A DNA stretch of 62,552 nt from the NCBI RefSeq assembly GCF_014203735.1, contig NZ_JACHJQ010000005.1, positions 594,221 to 656,772 of the forward strand. The letters are read 5' to 3'. Below, piece by piece: positions 24,734 through 33,294 of this stretch. Under the pieces are notes generated by a model, which had not been told where the DNA came from, made no database searches, and saw only the letters and a list, made by a program, of their open reading frames with translations. A program made the position numbers and the translations under genes. Numbering within the stretch: position 1 is the stretch's first letter; the number at the start of each line of letters is the position of its first letter. This stretch comes from Actinophytocola algeriensis. Its GTDB lineage: Bacteria > Actinomycetota > Actinomycetes > Mycobacteriales > Pseudonocardiaceae.

Positions 24734-26425
24734 ATGGCACGACCGCGCCCGCACGACATGTCAGAGGAGCAGCTCGGTTTCCGGCCTCAGAAGGCGGTCC
24801 GCTGGCTGGCCCCGAAAGTCCTGATCACGACGGGTGCGCAGTCGCTCGTCGCCGAGATTTTCGGGTCGTACGCGGACAAACGCGAACTGCAGGGCGGCCT
24901 CCCGTCGCAGGTGCACGACCACTCCGGCGACGACGAGCTGTGGCTGGACTTCGTCGCCGACCTCGGGGACGGGTTCGACGCCACGTACTCGATCGCGTCG
25001 CTGCTGGCCGCGCCGTCACTGGACCTGGACGGGCCGAAACCACGCGGCAGCCTGCTCATCATGGGTGGCGACGAGGTGTACCCCGCCGCCTCGACCGGCG
25101 CGTACGAGGACCGCAGCAAGGGCGTCTACCGCGCCGCGCTGCCCGTCGAGGAGGAGGGCGGGCCGACGCTGTTCGCCTTGCCGGGCAACCACGACTGGTA
25201 CGACGGGCTCACGTCGTTCCTCCGCGTCTTCGCGCAGCGGCGGCCCTTCGGCGGCTGGCGGACCGAACAGACCCGCAGCTACTTCGCGGTGCGGCTGCCG
25301 CAGCGCTGGTGGCTGTACGCCATCGACACCCAGTTCGACGACTACGTGGACGCGCCGCAGCTCGAGTACTTCCGCGACGCGGCGGAGCACCTCGAGGACG
25401 GCGACGCGGTCATCCTGTGCACCTCGACCCCGGCGTGGGTGGAGGCCGGGTGCGGCGGCCGGTCCAAGGGCTACGACACCATCGAGTTCTTCCAGCGTGA
25501 GGTGATCCGGCCGCATGGCGCGTCCGTCCGCGTGATGCTGACCGGCGACAAGCACCACTACGTCCGCTACGCCGAACAGGGCGGCGCCGGGCAGAAGATC
25601 ACGTCCGGGCTGGGCGGCGCCTACCTCGCGTCCACCCGCCGCCTGCCGGAACGGCTCGACCTGCCGGGGGAGAAGTCGCGGGTGCGGGACCCGTTACCGC
25701 CCAGCAGCTACGAACTAGCCACCCGGTATCCGGGACCGTCCGCGAAACTCGTGGCCGGCATCCTGCGACTGCCGTGGCGCAACCCCGGTTTCTGGGTCCT
25801 CACCGGCATCGCGCAACTCGTCGCGACCGCCGCCGTCCTGTACGGGATCGCGGAGTCCGCCGTCCGGGACGGGGTGTTCGGCCTGCTCGCGTCGTGGTCG
25901 CCCGCGGTGCTCGCGGCGGTCGTGCTGGTGCTGGCGGGGGTGGCGTTCGCGCGGATCGACCTACCGACGGCGAGCAGGAGAAGCGTGGCCGCCGGAGTCG
26001 CGCACGCGCTGGCACACTTCGCGCTGAGCGTCGCGTGGGCGATGACGATCCGCGCGCTGTACCACGTGTTCCCGGCAGGCGCGATCGCCGACTGGCTGAT
26101 CTTCCTCGTGGTCGCGATAGGCACCCCGGTCGTGATCGGCTTCGTCGACGCCGAGGTGGTGGCGCTGTACCTGCTCGTCGCGAGCCGGTTCGGCATCAAC
26201 CTCAACGAGGTGATGGCAGGCCAGAGCATCGAGGACCACAAGGGTTTCCTGCGCATGCACATCGCGGCCGACGGCACGCTGACGATCTACCCGGTGAAAC
26301 TGGAACGCGTGTGCCGCAAGTGGGTTCCCGACCCGGACGGCGCCCCGGCCGACCCGTGGCTGCGCCCGGCGCAGCCATTGGACGTGGACCTGATCGAAGA
26401 GCCGATCAAGGTGCCACACCACTAG
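24734..26425 (+). CDS. Metallophosphoesterase with C-terminal membrane domain
   Basis: The 563-aa protein has an N-terminal calcineurin-like phosphoesterase domain (to about residue 330). GGDEVYP and the ALPGNHDWYDG metal motif are followed by TGDKHHYVRY. About four to five hydrophobic segments then fill residues 345-500, and a soluble C-terminal tail follows. The DXH motif near the start is not in canonical form (GGDEV), so part of the metal site differs. ATG 24734 is used; ATG 24758 is also possible. The substrate is unknown. The combination of phosphoesterase and membrane domain is widespread in actinomycetes but uncharacterised. Confidence 0.8.
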   Translation: MARPRPHDMSEEQLGFRPQKAVRWLAPKVLITTGAQSLVAEIFGSYADKRELQGGLPSQVHDHSGDDELWLDFVADLGDGFDATYSIASLLAAPSLDLDGPKPRGSLLIMGGDEVYPAASTGAYEDRSKGVYRAALPVEEEGGPTLFALPGNHDWYDGLTSFLRVFAQRRPFGGWRTEQTRSYFAVRLPQRWWLYAIDTQFDDYVDAPQLEYFRDAAEHLEDGDAVILCTSTPAWVEAGCGGRSKGYDTIEFFQREVIRPHGASVRVMLTGDKHHYVRYAEQGGAGQKITSGLGGAYLASTRRLPERLDLPGEKSRVRDPLPPSSYELATRYPGPSAKLVAGILRLPWRNPGFWVLTGIAQLVATAAVLYGIAESAVRDGVFGLLASWSPAVLAAVVLVLAGVAFARIDLPTASRRSVAAGVAHALAHFALSVAWAMTIRALYHVFPAGAIADWLIFLVVAIGTPVVIGFVDAEVVALYLLVASRFGINLNEVMAGQSIEDHKGFLRMHIAADGTLTIYPVKLERVCRKWVPDPDGAPADPWLRPAQPLDVDLIEEPIKVPHH

Positions 26426-26438
26426 TTCGGCGGGACGG

Positions 26439-26690
26439 TCACTGGACGTCGACGCGCCACCGCTCCCAGAAGCCGGTGAGGTCCACCGGTGACGCGGCCT
26501 GCGCGGCGGCACCGAACTCGCCGGGTGTGGCCACCGCGGTCGCGAAGGGCACCGCGGTCACGAACGTCGGGTACTCCATGCTGCCGTACGGGAACTGCCC
26601 GGTGACGACGTCGACCTCCGGGTACGGGTAGCGGCCGTACCAGCGGGAGTAGGTCTCCATCGCGCCGGACGCGGGTACCGCGAGTGTGGG
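26439..26690 (-). pseudogene. M1-family peptidase remnant
   Basis: The frame contains YGRYPYPEVDVVTGQFPYGS, MEYPTFV and, immediately after, a C-terminal FWERWRVDVQ. The first part resembles the region just before the M1 aminopeptidase active site, where a GGMEYP motif precedes the HEXXH zinc site. HEXXH and several hundred residues are missing, so an internal deletion joined two distant parts. The bases from 26691 to 26832 hold nothing I recognise. Confidence 0.6.
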
Positions 26691-26832
26691 GGTGAGCGCG
26701 ACGCATCGCACAAGGCTGGGCGCGCGCGATGGCGATGGGAAGCACGAAGGGACGGGGGGATGCGCCGAGCGGGACAGCGCCCGGTGGCGGACGGGTGAGG
26801 GGGTCACCCGTCCGCCACCGGGGCTCGTCAGG

Positions 26833-28374
26833 TCACTGGCGGCGGGGGAGGTTGAACTCCTCCATCGCCATGACCGGGCGCAGGTGTTGTTCCGCGCCGC
26901 CCTTGGTGAAGGCGTCACGCAGGATGTCGTCACCGAGCAGGTTGCCCAGTGCGCCCATGATCATGCCCTGGTCCAGGGCCAGGTACCGCTTCGCGACCTT
27001 GCCGCTGCGTACGGCGATCGCGTCGTAGTAGCCGCCGGGGCCGTAGGCGTCGAAGTCGCGCCGGAGCTTCGCCAGTTCGGTCAGCGCCGCGCGTGGCTGG
27101 TACGGCAGTGCGAGCACCACCGCGTGCGGGGTCACGACGCCGTCGCCGTAGGTCTCCGGCAGCGGCTGGGCGTCGCGGCAACCCTCGAAGCCGACGTCCA
27201 CCGCCGTCTTCTCCTGGTCGCTGGTGTACCCGGGACCGTCCAGGCCCATGATGTCGACGCCGTACTCGCGGTACCCGCCGTCCGGGTTCGACGCCGGGGA
27301 GAAGCCCCAGTAGCCGTACTCGGCGTCGTTGAGACCGTGTTCGATCTGGCCGCGCACGTACACCGAGTGCTGCCGCGCCCAGGAGTCCTTGCCCCAGCGC
27401 ACCTCGGGCACGAACATGTCCGGCATCAGCTCCTCGAACATGTCACCACCCCACGTGGGCACGAACGTCAGCCCGCGGTAGGTGTAGTTGCCCTCGAACA
27501 CCGGCACACCGAGATAGTCCACGAACTCACCGGACGGCTTCTGCTCCTGCCAGTTCCAGTCGCACGTGTCGGGGAACGTCCGCCACGGTGCGAAGTAGTG
27601 CCCGGGCGGCACCTGGCCCAGGGAGATGGCCACGTACGAGATCATCCGCGTCTCGGACGCGAACGAGCCGTAGGTGTGGCACGTGTAGTACACCTCCGGG
27701 CCGACCCCGGTGTAGTTGCCGGGCAGCGAGCACTGCGGGTCCGGCGGCGGGGTGTCCCAGAAGCCGCCGCGCATGAGCCCGGCAGGCACGTCCGGGCCAC
27801 GGCCCACGGGGTCGTAGTAGAACGAGAAGTCCATGGGCGTCAGCAGGTCCTGCGCCTGCTTGCGCGCCTCGGGCACCGCGTTGCGGACCACCATCAGCGC
27901 GGCCGCGAGCCACGCGTTGTCCACGCTGGACGCGAACGGGTACACGACCGACCCGTCCACCGGCCACGTGGTCAGGCGCTCGAGCGTCGCCGGGTCGTAC
28001 CAGTTGTAGTACTGGCCGGACGCCAGGTGCCGCTGCAGTCGCGCCAGCGACGACAACGTCGTCTTCGTGCGGGACACCAGCTCCCGCCGGGAGATCAGGC
28101 CGAGGTCCTCGGCGACGATCGCCGACCACAGGTACGAGCCGATGTTCGTCGGTGACGTGTACGCCGAGCGCGTCGCCGGGTCGAGGTCGCCGCCGATGTT
28201 GTCGGCGGGCATCCCCGTCTCCCGCACGGTCATCGCGTCGAACGACCGCCACGTGTCGCGCACCAGTGACAGGTGCGAGGACCCGGAAGGGGCGGGCGCC
28301 GCCGTGGCGGGCGCCAGTGGGGAGAGCAGTGCCGCCGCGAGCACGGCGACACCAGCCAGTCGTAATCGGGACAT
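26833..28374 (-). CDS. Secreted glucoamylase-like enzyme (Glycoamylase/PF10091 type)
   Basis: This 513-aa protein has a clear Sec signal peptide (residues 1-26, ending ATAAPAPS). The catalytic-type core has PTNIGSYLWSAIVAEDLGLI, SSVDNAWLAAALMVVRN, the YYTCHTYGSFASETRM insert, WGFSPASNPDGGYREYG, and FDAYGPGGYYDAIAVRSGKV with ALDQGMIMGAL. This layout is that of the Glycoamylase/DUF3131-related glycosidases, which include beta-1,2-glucan-acting GH144/GH162 enzymes. The substrate is unproven. ATG 28374 has a GAGGTG site. It is the last gene of an ABC-importer operon, so it probably releases the sugar that the importer takes up. Confidence 0.8.
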   Translation of the reverse strand: MSRLRLAGVAVLAAALLSPLAPATAAPAPSGSSHLSLVRDTWRSFDAMTVRETGMPADNIGGDLDPATRSAYTSPTNIGSYLWSAIVAEDLGLISRRELVSRTKTTLSSLARLQRHLASGQYYNWYDPATLERLTTWPVDGSVVYPFASSVDNAWLAAALMVVRNAVPEARKQAQDLLTPMDFSFYYDPVGRGPDVPAGLMRGGFWDTPPPDPQCSLPGNYTGVGPEVYYTCHTYGSFASETRMISYVAISLGQVPPGHYFAPWRTFPDTCDWNWQEQKPSGEFVDYLGVPVFEGNYTYRGLTFVPTWGGDMFEELMPDMFVPEVRWGKDSWARQHSVYVRGQIEHGLNDAEYGYWGFSPASNPDGGYREYGVDIMGLDGPGYTSDQEKTAVDVGFEGCRDAQPLPETYGDGVVTPHAVVLALPYQPRAALTELAKLRRDFDAYGPGGYYDAIAVRSGKVAKRYLALDQGMIMGALGNLLGDDILRDAFTKGGAEQHLRPVMAMEEFNLPRRQ

Positions 28375-28385
28375 GCAGGGCACCT

Positions 28386-29261
28386 CTACTTCAGTCCGGT
28401 CGTCGCGATGCCGCGGACGAAATGACGTTGCAGCAGGATGAAAACGATGAGCACCGGCAGCACGACCACGACCGCACCGGCCAGCAGGATGTCGTACTCG
28501 GTCCGGTTCTGGCCGATCGCGTACAGCGCGAGTGCGACCGGCAGCGTGTAGGTCTCCTCCCCGGTCGCCGCCACCAGCGGCCACAGGAAGTTGTTCCAGG
28601 AGGCCAGGAACGTGAGGATGCCGAGCGTGGCGAGCGCGGGACGGCACAGCGGCAGCACGATCTGCCAGAAGATCCGCAGCTCGCTCGCCGCGTCCATCCT
28701 GGCGGCCTCCAGGAGGTCGTCGGGGATGGACAGGATGAACTGGCGCATCAGGAACACCCCGAACGCCTGTGCCAGGTAGGGCAGGATCAGCCCGGCGAGC
28801 GTGTTGACCAGGCCCAGGTTCGACGTCAGCACGAACAGCGGCACCATCGTGACGATGCTCGGCACCATCAGCGTGCCGAGCACGATGCCGAACAGGGCCT
28901 TCTTGCCCGCGAACGGGAGCTTCGCGAGCGCGTAGCCCGCCGCCGAGCAGAACAGCAGGTTGCCGACGGTCGTGAGCACCGCGACGACCGCCGAGTTGGT
29001 GAAGTACGTCGGGAAGTCCAGGCGGTCGAACAGGTTGCCGTAGTTGGCGAACGTCGGGTCGTTCGGCCACCACGTCGGCGGGTCCGCGCGGATCTCGCCC
29101 TCCGGCTTGAACGAGGACAGCAGCATCCACAGGAACGGCCCGACGACGACGAGCAGCCCGCCGAACAGCAGCACGTACAGCACCGCCTTGGCGATGCGGT
29201 CCCGGGAACGGAGGCGTGCCACGGCAGGCCGTGGCACGGTCCGTGTCGTCGTGTCAGTCAT
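28386..29261 (-). CDS. Carbohydrate ABC transporter permease, MalG type
   Basis: The 291-aa inner-membrane permease has six helices and the CUT1 EAA loop EAARMDAASELRIFWQIVLP at about residues 187-206. The C-terminus GIATTGLK is typical of MalG. It overlaps the MalF-type gene by 8 bp. Together the two form the channel of a sugar importer. No ATPase gene is in the operon, so a shared MsiK-type ATPase from elsewhere is expected. Confidence 0.92.
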   Translation of the reverse strand: MTDTTTRTVPRPAVARLRSRDRIAKAVLYVLLFGGLLVVVGPFLWMLLSSFKPEGEIRADPPTWWPNDPTFANYGNLFDRLDFPTYFTNSAVVAVLTTVGNLLFCSAAGYALAKLPFAGKKALFGIVLGTLMVPSIVTMVPLFVLTSNLGLVNTLAGLILPYLAQAFGVFLMRQFILSIPDDLLEAARMDAASELRIFWQIVLPLCRPALATLGILTFLASWNNFLWPLVAATGEETYTLPVALALYAIGQNRTEYDILLAGAVVVVLPVLIVFILLQRHFVRGIATTGLK

Positions 29262-30231
29262 CGACGTCGTTCCTCAGCAGCTTGAACCAGGCGATGGACA
29301 GCAGCACCACGACGACGAACAGCACGTAGCCCATGGCCGACGCGTAGCCGTAGTTGCCGAACCCGAACTGGTTGTAGGTCGCGTACGCCATCGACAGCGT
29401 CGAGTCGAGCGGGCCGCCCTGCGTCATCACGAACGGCTCCTCGAAGAACTGCACGTAACCGATCGTGGTGATCACGGCGACGAACAGCATCGTGGGCCGC
29501 AGCATCGGCAGTGTCAGGTACCGGAACTGTGCGAACCGCTTCGCGCCGTCGATCGTGGCCGCCTCGTAGAGGTCCTTCGGGATGGCCTGCAGCCCGGCCA
29601 GGAAGATCACCATGCCGAAGCCGAGGTTGCGCCACGCACCCATCACGATCAGCGTCGGCAGCGCGAACGTCTCGTTGTTGAGCCAGTTCGGCCCGTCGAC
29701 GCCGAAGAAGCCGAGGATCTCGTTCGCGAGGCCGGTGTCCGGCTGCAGCACGAACCGCCACACCACCGAGATCGCCACGATGCTCGTGACGACCGGCAGG
29801 TAGTAGCCCACCCGGAACAGCGTCCGGAACCGGATCAGCCCGGAGTTCAACCCGAGCGCGACCAGCAGCGACAGCGCCATCGTGAGCGGCACGCCGACCA
29901 CCACGAACACCGCCGTGTTGCCCGCCGCGGTCAGGAACTTCTCGTCGGAGAACAGCCGGACGTAGTTGTCCAGCCCGACGACGTCGACGCCGAACGGGTC
30001 GAGCAGGTCCGCGCTGCGCAGGTCCGACAGGCTCATCACGAGCGAGGCCAGCACCGGGCCCGCGGTGAAGACCAGGAACAGCACGGCGAACGGCAGCGCG
30101 AACCCCCAGCCGGTCAGCCAGCCGGTGGTGCGCCGGGCCCGCGCGGGCGGGCGCGGGCCCGGCTCGACCGCGGAACCCGCGGCCGGGTCTGACGGGACGG
30201 TGCGGTCCCGGACCTCCGGCACCTCAGCCAC
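29254..30231 (-). CDS. Sugar ABC transporter permease, MalF type
   Basis: This 325-aa protein has a cytoplasmic N-terminus rich in Pro and Arg, then six membrane segments and the EAA loop EAATIDGAKRFAQFRYLTLP around residues 222-241, matching CUT1 MalF-like permeases. GTG 30231 lies within the last codons of the binding-protein gene (8-bp overlap), and its own end overlaps the second permease, so all are one transcript. Confidence 0.92.
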   Translation of the reverse strand: MAEVPEVRDRTVPSDPAAGSAVEPGPRPPARARRTTGWLTGWGFALPFAVLFLVFTAGPVLASLVMSLSDLRSADLLDPFGVDVVGLDNYVRLFSDEKFLTAAGNTAVFVVVGVPLTMALSLLVALGLNSGLIRFRTLFRVGYYLPVVTSIVAISVVWRFVLQPDTGLANEILGFFGVDGPNWLNNETFALPTLIVMGAWRNLGFGMVIFLAGLQAIPKDLYEAATIDGAKRFAQFRYLTLPMLRPTMLFVAVITTIGYVQFFEEPFVMTQGGPLDSTLSMAYATYNQFGFGNYGYASAMGYVLFVVVVLLSIAWFKLLRNDVDD

Positions 30232-31495
30232 CCGTGCCGATCGACGTCGCCTGGGCCTGCATGGCCTTCGCCGCGTCGGCCGCCGACGACGCGCCCTTCG
30301 CCACCTTCTCCAGCTCGGTGTCCACCCCGGCCGCGATCTGCTCCCACGTCGGGATCGACGGCGGCGCCTTGGCCTTGTCGAGCTGGTCGCCGAACACCTT
30401 CAGCTGCGCGTCACCGGCCAGCGTCTCGTCGTCCCACGCGGCCTGCACCGACGGCAGGTCCGACACCGTCTGGTACCACTTGACCTGCACCTCCGGCCGC
30501 ATCAGGTACGACACGAACTTCCAGGCCGCGTCCCGGTTCTTCGTGTTCTTGAACACCGACATGTTGCTGCCGCCGATGAACGACGTGAACTCACCGGAAC
30601 CGCCCGGCATCGGCCACAGGTCGTACTTGCCCTCACCGCCGAGCTCGTTGAGCAGCCCGATGTGCCACGGCCCGGACACGAACGACGCGATCTCGCCGGA
30701 CAGGACCTTCGGCTCGGTCTCACCTTCGCGCAGCCGGTCCTTCGTGGACAGACCCTCGTCGTAGAAGGACTTGTAGTACTCGAGTGCCTCCACGGCCTGC
30801 GGCGAGTCCAGGGTGAACTTCGAGCCGTCGTGGATGTCGCCGCCGTTCTGCCACACGAACGGCATCACGGTCTGCCACGCGCCCATCTGGCCCGGCTGCA
30901 GGTAGGTGCCCCACTTGGCGCCGCCCTTGGCCTGCATGTCCTTGACCGCCTGCTTCAGGTCGTCCCAGGTCTTCGGCGCCTCGGTGATCCCGGCCTTCTC
31001 GGCGACCGCCTTGTTCACGTACAGGAGCCGCGTCTCGACGTACCAGGGGACGCTGTAGGAGGTGCCGTCCACGACGCCGGTGTCCCACGCGCCGGGGAAG
31101 AAGTCCGCCTCCCGCACGAAGTCCGGCGGCACCACGTCGAGCGCACCGGTCTTCGCGAACTCGCCGACCCACGTGGTGCCGAGCATCGTGACGTCGGGCG
31201 TCTCCTGGCCCGCGATGGCGGCGGCGAGCTTGTTGTGCGCGCCGTCCCACGGCACCGGGGTGACGGTGACCTTCGCGTCCGGGTTCTCCTTCATGAAGTC
31301 GTCGGCGAGCACCGACAGCTTCTCGCCCTCGGTGCCCATGGCCCACACCGTGATCTCGCCGGACGCCTTACCCTCGGCGACCTCCTCGCCCTGCTGCGGG
31401 CCCGCGTTCTCGCTGTCGCGACCGCACGCCGACGCGGCGAGCGCGACCGCGGTGACGGCGACGAGCAGCACCCTCCGCCTGCTGGGTCGGGTCAT
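30224..31495 (-). CDS. Sugar-binding lipoprotein of the ABC importer
   Basis: The 423-aa extracellular solute-binding protein (family 1) has a lipoprotein signal with the lipobox ending LAASAC at Cys 24. The body shows ITVWAMGTEGEKLSVLADDF, TYLQPGQMGAWQTVMPFVWQ and the GGSNMSVFKNTKNRDAAWKF block typical of CUT1 binding proteins. ATG 31495 has GGAGG five bases upstream and overlaps the LacI gene stop by 4 bp. The bound sugar is unknown; the linked glucoamylase-like enzyme suggests a glucose-containing oligosaccharide. Confidence 0.92.
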   Translation of the reverse strand: MTRPSRRRVLLVAVTAVALAASACGRDSENAGPQQGEEVAEGKASGEITVWAMGTEGEKLSVLADDFMKENPDAKVTVTPVPWDGAHNKLAAAIAGQETPDVTMLGTTWVGEFAKTGALDVVPPDFVREADFFPGAWDTGVVDGTSYSVPWYVETRLLYVNKAVAEKAGITEAPKTWDDLKQAVKDMQAKGGAKWGTYLQPGQMGAWQTVMPFVWQNGGDIHDGSKFTLDSPQAVEALEYYKSFYDEGLSTKDRLREGETEPKVLSGEIASFVSGPWHIGLLNELGGEGKYDLWPMPGGSGEFTSFIGGSNMSVFKNTKNRDAAWKFVSYLMRPEVQVKWYQTVSDLPSVQAAWDDETLAGDAQLKVFGDQLDKAKAPPSIPTWEQIAAGVDTELEKVAKGASSAADAAKAMQAQATSIGTGG

Positions 31496-32514
31496 GTTGT
31501 ACCTCCGTCGGTATGCGAACCGCAGCTGGCGCGGATCACCAGCCGCGTTGGCAGCACCTCGCGGCGTGCCAGGGTTTGCGTGACCGTCTTCGCCCCGCCG
31601 ATGCGCTCGTCGAGCCACCGCGCGGCGGTGGCACCCAGCTCGCGCATCGACTGGTGCACGGTGGTCAGGCGGGCGTAGCCGGCGGCCATGATGTCGTCCC
31701 ACCCGGTCAGGGCCAGGTCGCCGGGCACGGACAGGCCCAGGTCCTCCGCGGCGCGCAGCGCGCCGAGCGCCACCTCGTCGTTGGCGCACACGACCGCGTC
31801 GGGGCGGGTGCGCAGCAGGTCCTTCGCCGCCGCGTAGCCGGACCGGACGTCGAACGCGCACGGCGTCGCGACCGGGACCGGGTACCCGCCTCCGGTCATC
31901 GCCTCGCGGAATCCCGTGTAGCGCCCGGCGACGTCCGGCGACTCGTCCGGGTCGCCGAGGAACGCGATGCGCCGGTGGCCGTGGCCGAGCAGGTGCGCGG
32001 TGAGGTCGCGGGCACTGGACTCGTTGTCGGCGGTCACGGTGTCGACGAGCCCGACCGGCGGGCGGGCCAGCAGCACGAGCGGCAGCCCGGTGTCGGCGAT
32101 GCGGACCACCACGTGGTCGCCGACCGTCCGGCCCATGATCACCATGCCGTCGACGCGCCCGGCCAGTTCGTGGACCGCGTCCTCTGCCTTCGCGCGGCCG
32201 TTCGTGGCGAGGATCAGGACGCTGCGGCCCAGCTCGGCGACGACCTCCTCGTACCCGAGCACCACTTCGGCGTAGTAGGGGCCGGACAGGTCGGGGAAGA
32301 CGATGCCGTTCGCGGCGTGCTGGCCCTCGGCGAGCGCGCGGCCCGCCCGGCTCGGACGGAAGCGCAGCTCCTCGGCGACCTGCTGGACGCGGCGGCGCGT
32401 CGCGGGCGCGACCAGGCCGGAGTCCCGCAGCGCACGGGACACGGTGGCGATCGACACCCCCGCGCGGTCGGCCACCTCGTAGATGGTGACCGGCCGCCGT
32501 TCCCGACCGGACAT
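31492..32514 (-). CDS. LacI-family regulator of the sugar operon
   Basis: This 340-aa protein has the LacI headpiece TIYEVADRAGVSIATVSRAL (residues 10-29) with the hinge-helix region SRAGRALAEGQ, followed by a periplasmic-binding-type sugar sensor domain. It is the first gene of the operon LacI, binding protein, MalF, MalG, glycosidase, so it is probably autoregulated. ATG 32514 has GGAAGG upstream. Two LacI-type half-palindromic sites lie just upstream at 32531-32594. Confidence 0.93.
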   Translation of the reverse strand: MSGRERRPVTIYEVADRAGVSIATVSRALRDSGLVAPATRRRVQQVAEELRFRPSRAGRALAEGQHAANGIVFPDLSGPYYAEVVLGYEEVVAELGRSVLILATNGRAKAEDAVHELAGRVDGMVIMGRTVGDHVVVRIADTGLPLVLLARPPVGLVDTVTADNESSARDLTAHLLGHGHRRIAFLGDPDESPDVAGRYTGFREAMTGGGYPVPVATPCAFDVRSGYAAAKDLLRTRPDAVVCANDEVALGALRAAEDLGLSVPGDLALTGWDDIMAAGYARLTTVHQSMRELGATAARWLDERIGGAKTVTQTLARREVLPTRLVIRASCGSHTDGGTT

Positions 32515-32530
32515 GGCTGCCTTCCGTCGT

Positions 32531-32594
32531 TGGAAGCGCTTACATTTCTGTTGTGTGCAGTTCTAACACGCATGTCAAGCGAAGGCGCTTACAT
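32531..32594 (-). promoter_or_regulatory. Sugar-operon promoter with two LacI-type operators
   Basis: TGGAAGCGCTTACA (32531-32544) is a near-perfect LacI/CcpA-type palindrome around AAGCGCTT. A second site sharing the ten bases GCGCTTACAT lies 49 bases away (32585-32594). Between them, on the minus strand, is a consensus -35 TTGACA (32578-32573), so the two sites bracket the promoter. The -10 is less clear. Looping repression by the adjacent LacI protein is an inference. Confidence 0.75.
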
Positions 32595-32650
32595 CGGCGC
32601 CGACGTGTGGTTGTGCATCGATCGTTCCAAAACACTGGTACGGTCGGCGC

Positions 32651-33223
32651 ATGCCGAGGCCCAGGGAGTTCGAGGAGGACCGCGCACTGGACGCCGCCAT
32701 GCGCGCGTTCTGGTCGGCGGGTTACGAGGCCACGTCGACGCAGGACCTGTGCGCGGCGACCGGGCTCGGCCGGTCGAGCATCTACAACACCTTCCACAGC
32801 AAGCGGGACCTGTTCGAGCGGGCGCTGACGCGGTACATGGCCGAGCGGACGGACTCGGCCCTCGCGCTGCTGGCCGAGGACCGCCCGGTGCGGGAGAAGA
32901 TCCGCACCCTGCTCCGGCACACGGCCGACGCGCCCGACGACGACCCGCTCGGTTGCCTGGTCGTCAACTCGATGGTCGAACTGGGGCCGGCCGACGAGCA
33001 CGTCGCGGCGTTGTTGCGGGCCGACCAGGACCGCCGGTTCGCGGCGCTGCGGGACGCGCTCGCCGCAGGCCGCGCGGCGGGGGAGATCGCGAAGGACAAG
33101 GACCCGGCCGCGCTCGCGCTGTTCGTGATGTCGTCGATCAACGGCCTGCGGGTCATGGCGAGGGCGGGCGCGGACCGCGCCACACTCGAGTCGGTGGCCG
33201 AGGTGGCGTTGACGGCCATCTAG
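32651..33223 (+). CDS. TetR-family regulator of the adjacent MFS gene
   Basis: The 190-aa protein has an N-terminal TetR helix-turn-helix (EATSTQDLCAATGLGRSSIY, about residues 25-44) and a helical ligand domain. TACGGT at 32639-32644 lies 6 bases before ATG 32651 with no Shine-Dalgarno, so a leaderless mRNA is likely. The sequence TTCCAAAACA (32625-32634) just upstream recurs in the palindrome before the MFS gene, which fits control of both genes. Confidence 0.9.
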   Translation: MPRPREFEEDRALDAAMRAFWSAGYEATSTQDLCAATGLGRSSIYNTFHSKRDLFERALTRYMAERTDSALALLAEDRPVREKIRTLLRHTADAPDDDPLGCLVVNSMVELGPADEHVAALLRADQDRRFAALRDALAAGRAAGEIAKDKDPAALALFVMSSINGLRVMARAGADRATLESVAEVALTAI

Positions 33224-33258
33224 AAGCCGTGCGTGACAACGGGGTTTCGCATGTCCAA

Positions 33259-33282
33259 GTTTTGAACCAATCAATCCAAAAC
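33259..33282. promoter_or_regulatory. Candidate TetR operator before the MFS gene
   Basis: GTTTTG (33259-33264) and CAAAAC (33277-33282) form an inverted repeat with a 12-base, AT-rich spacer. TCCAAAACA is shared with the region upstream of the tetR gene. The site ends directly next to the AGGAGG ribosome site of the MFS gene, so binding would block expression. Confidence 0.6.
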
Positions 33283-33294
33283 AGGAGGAACCCT

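Noticed and set aside
32515-32650. Riboswitch or small RNA before the sugar operon
   Set aside because: The region is fully explained by two LacI-type sites, a -35 box and the tetR promoter; no conserved RNA fold was recognised.
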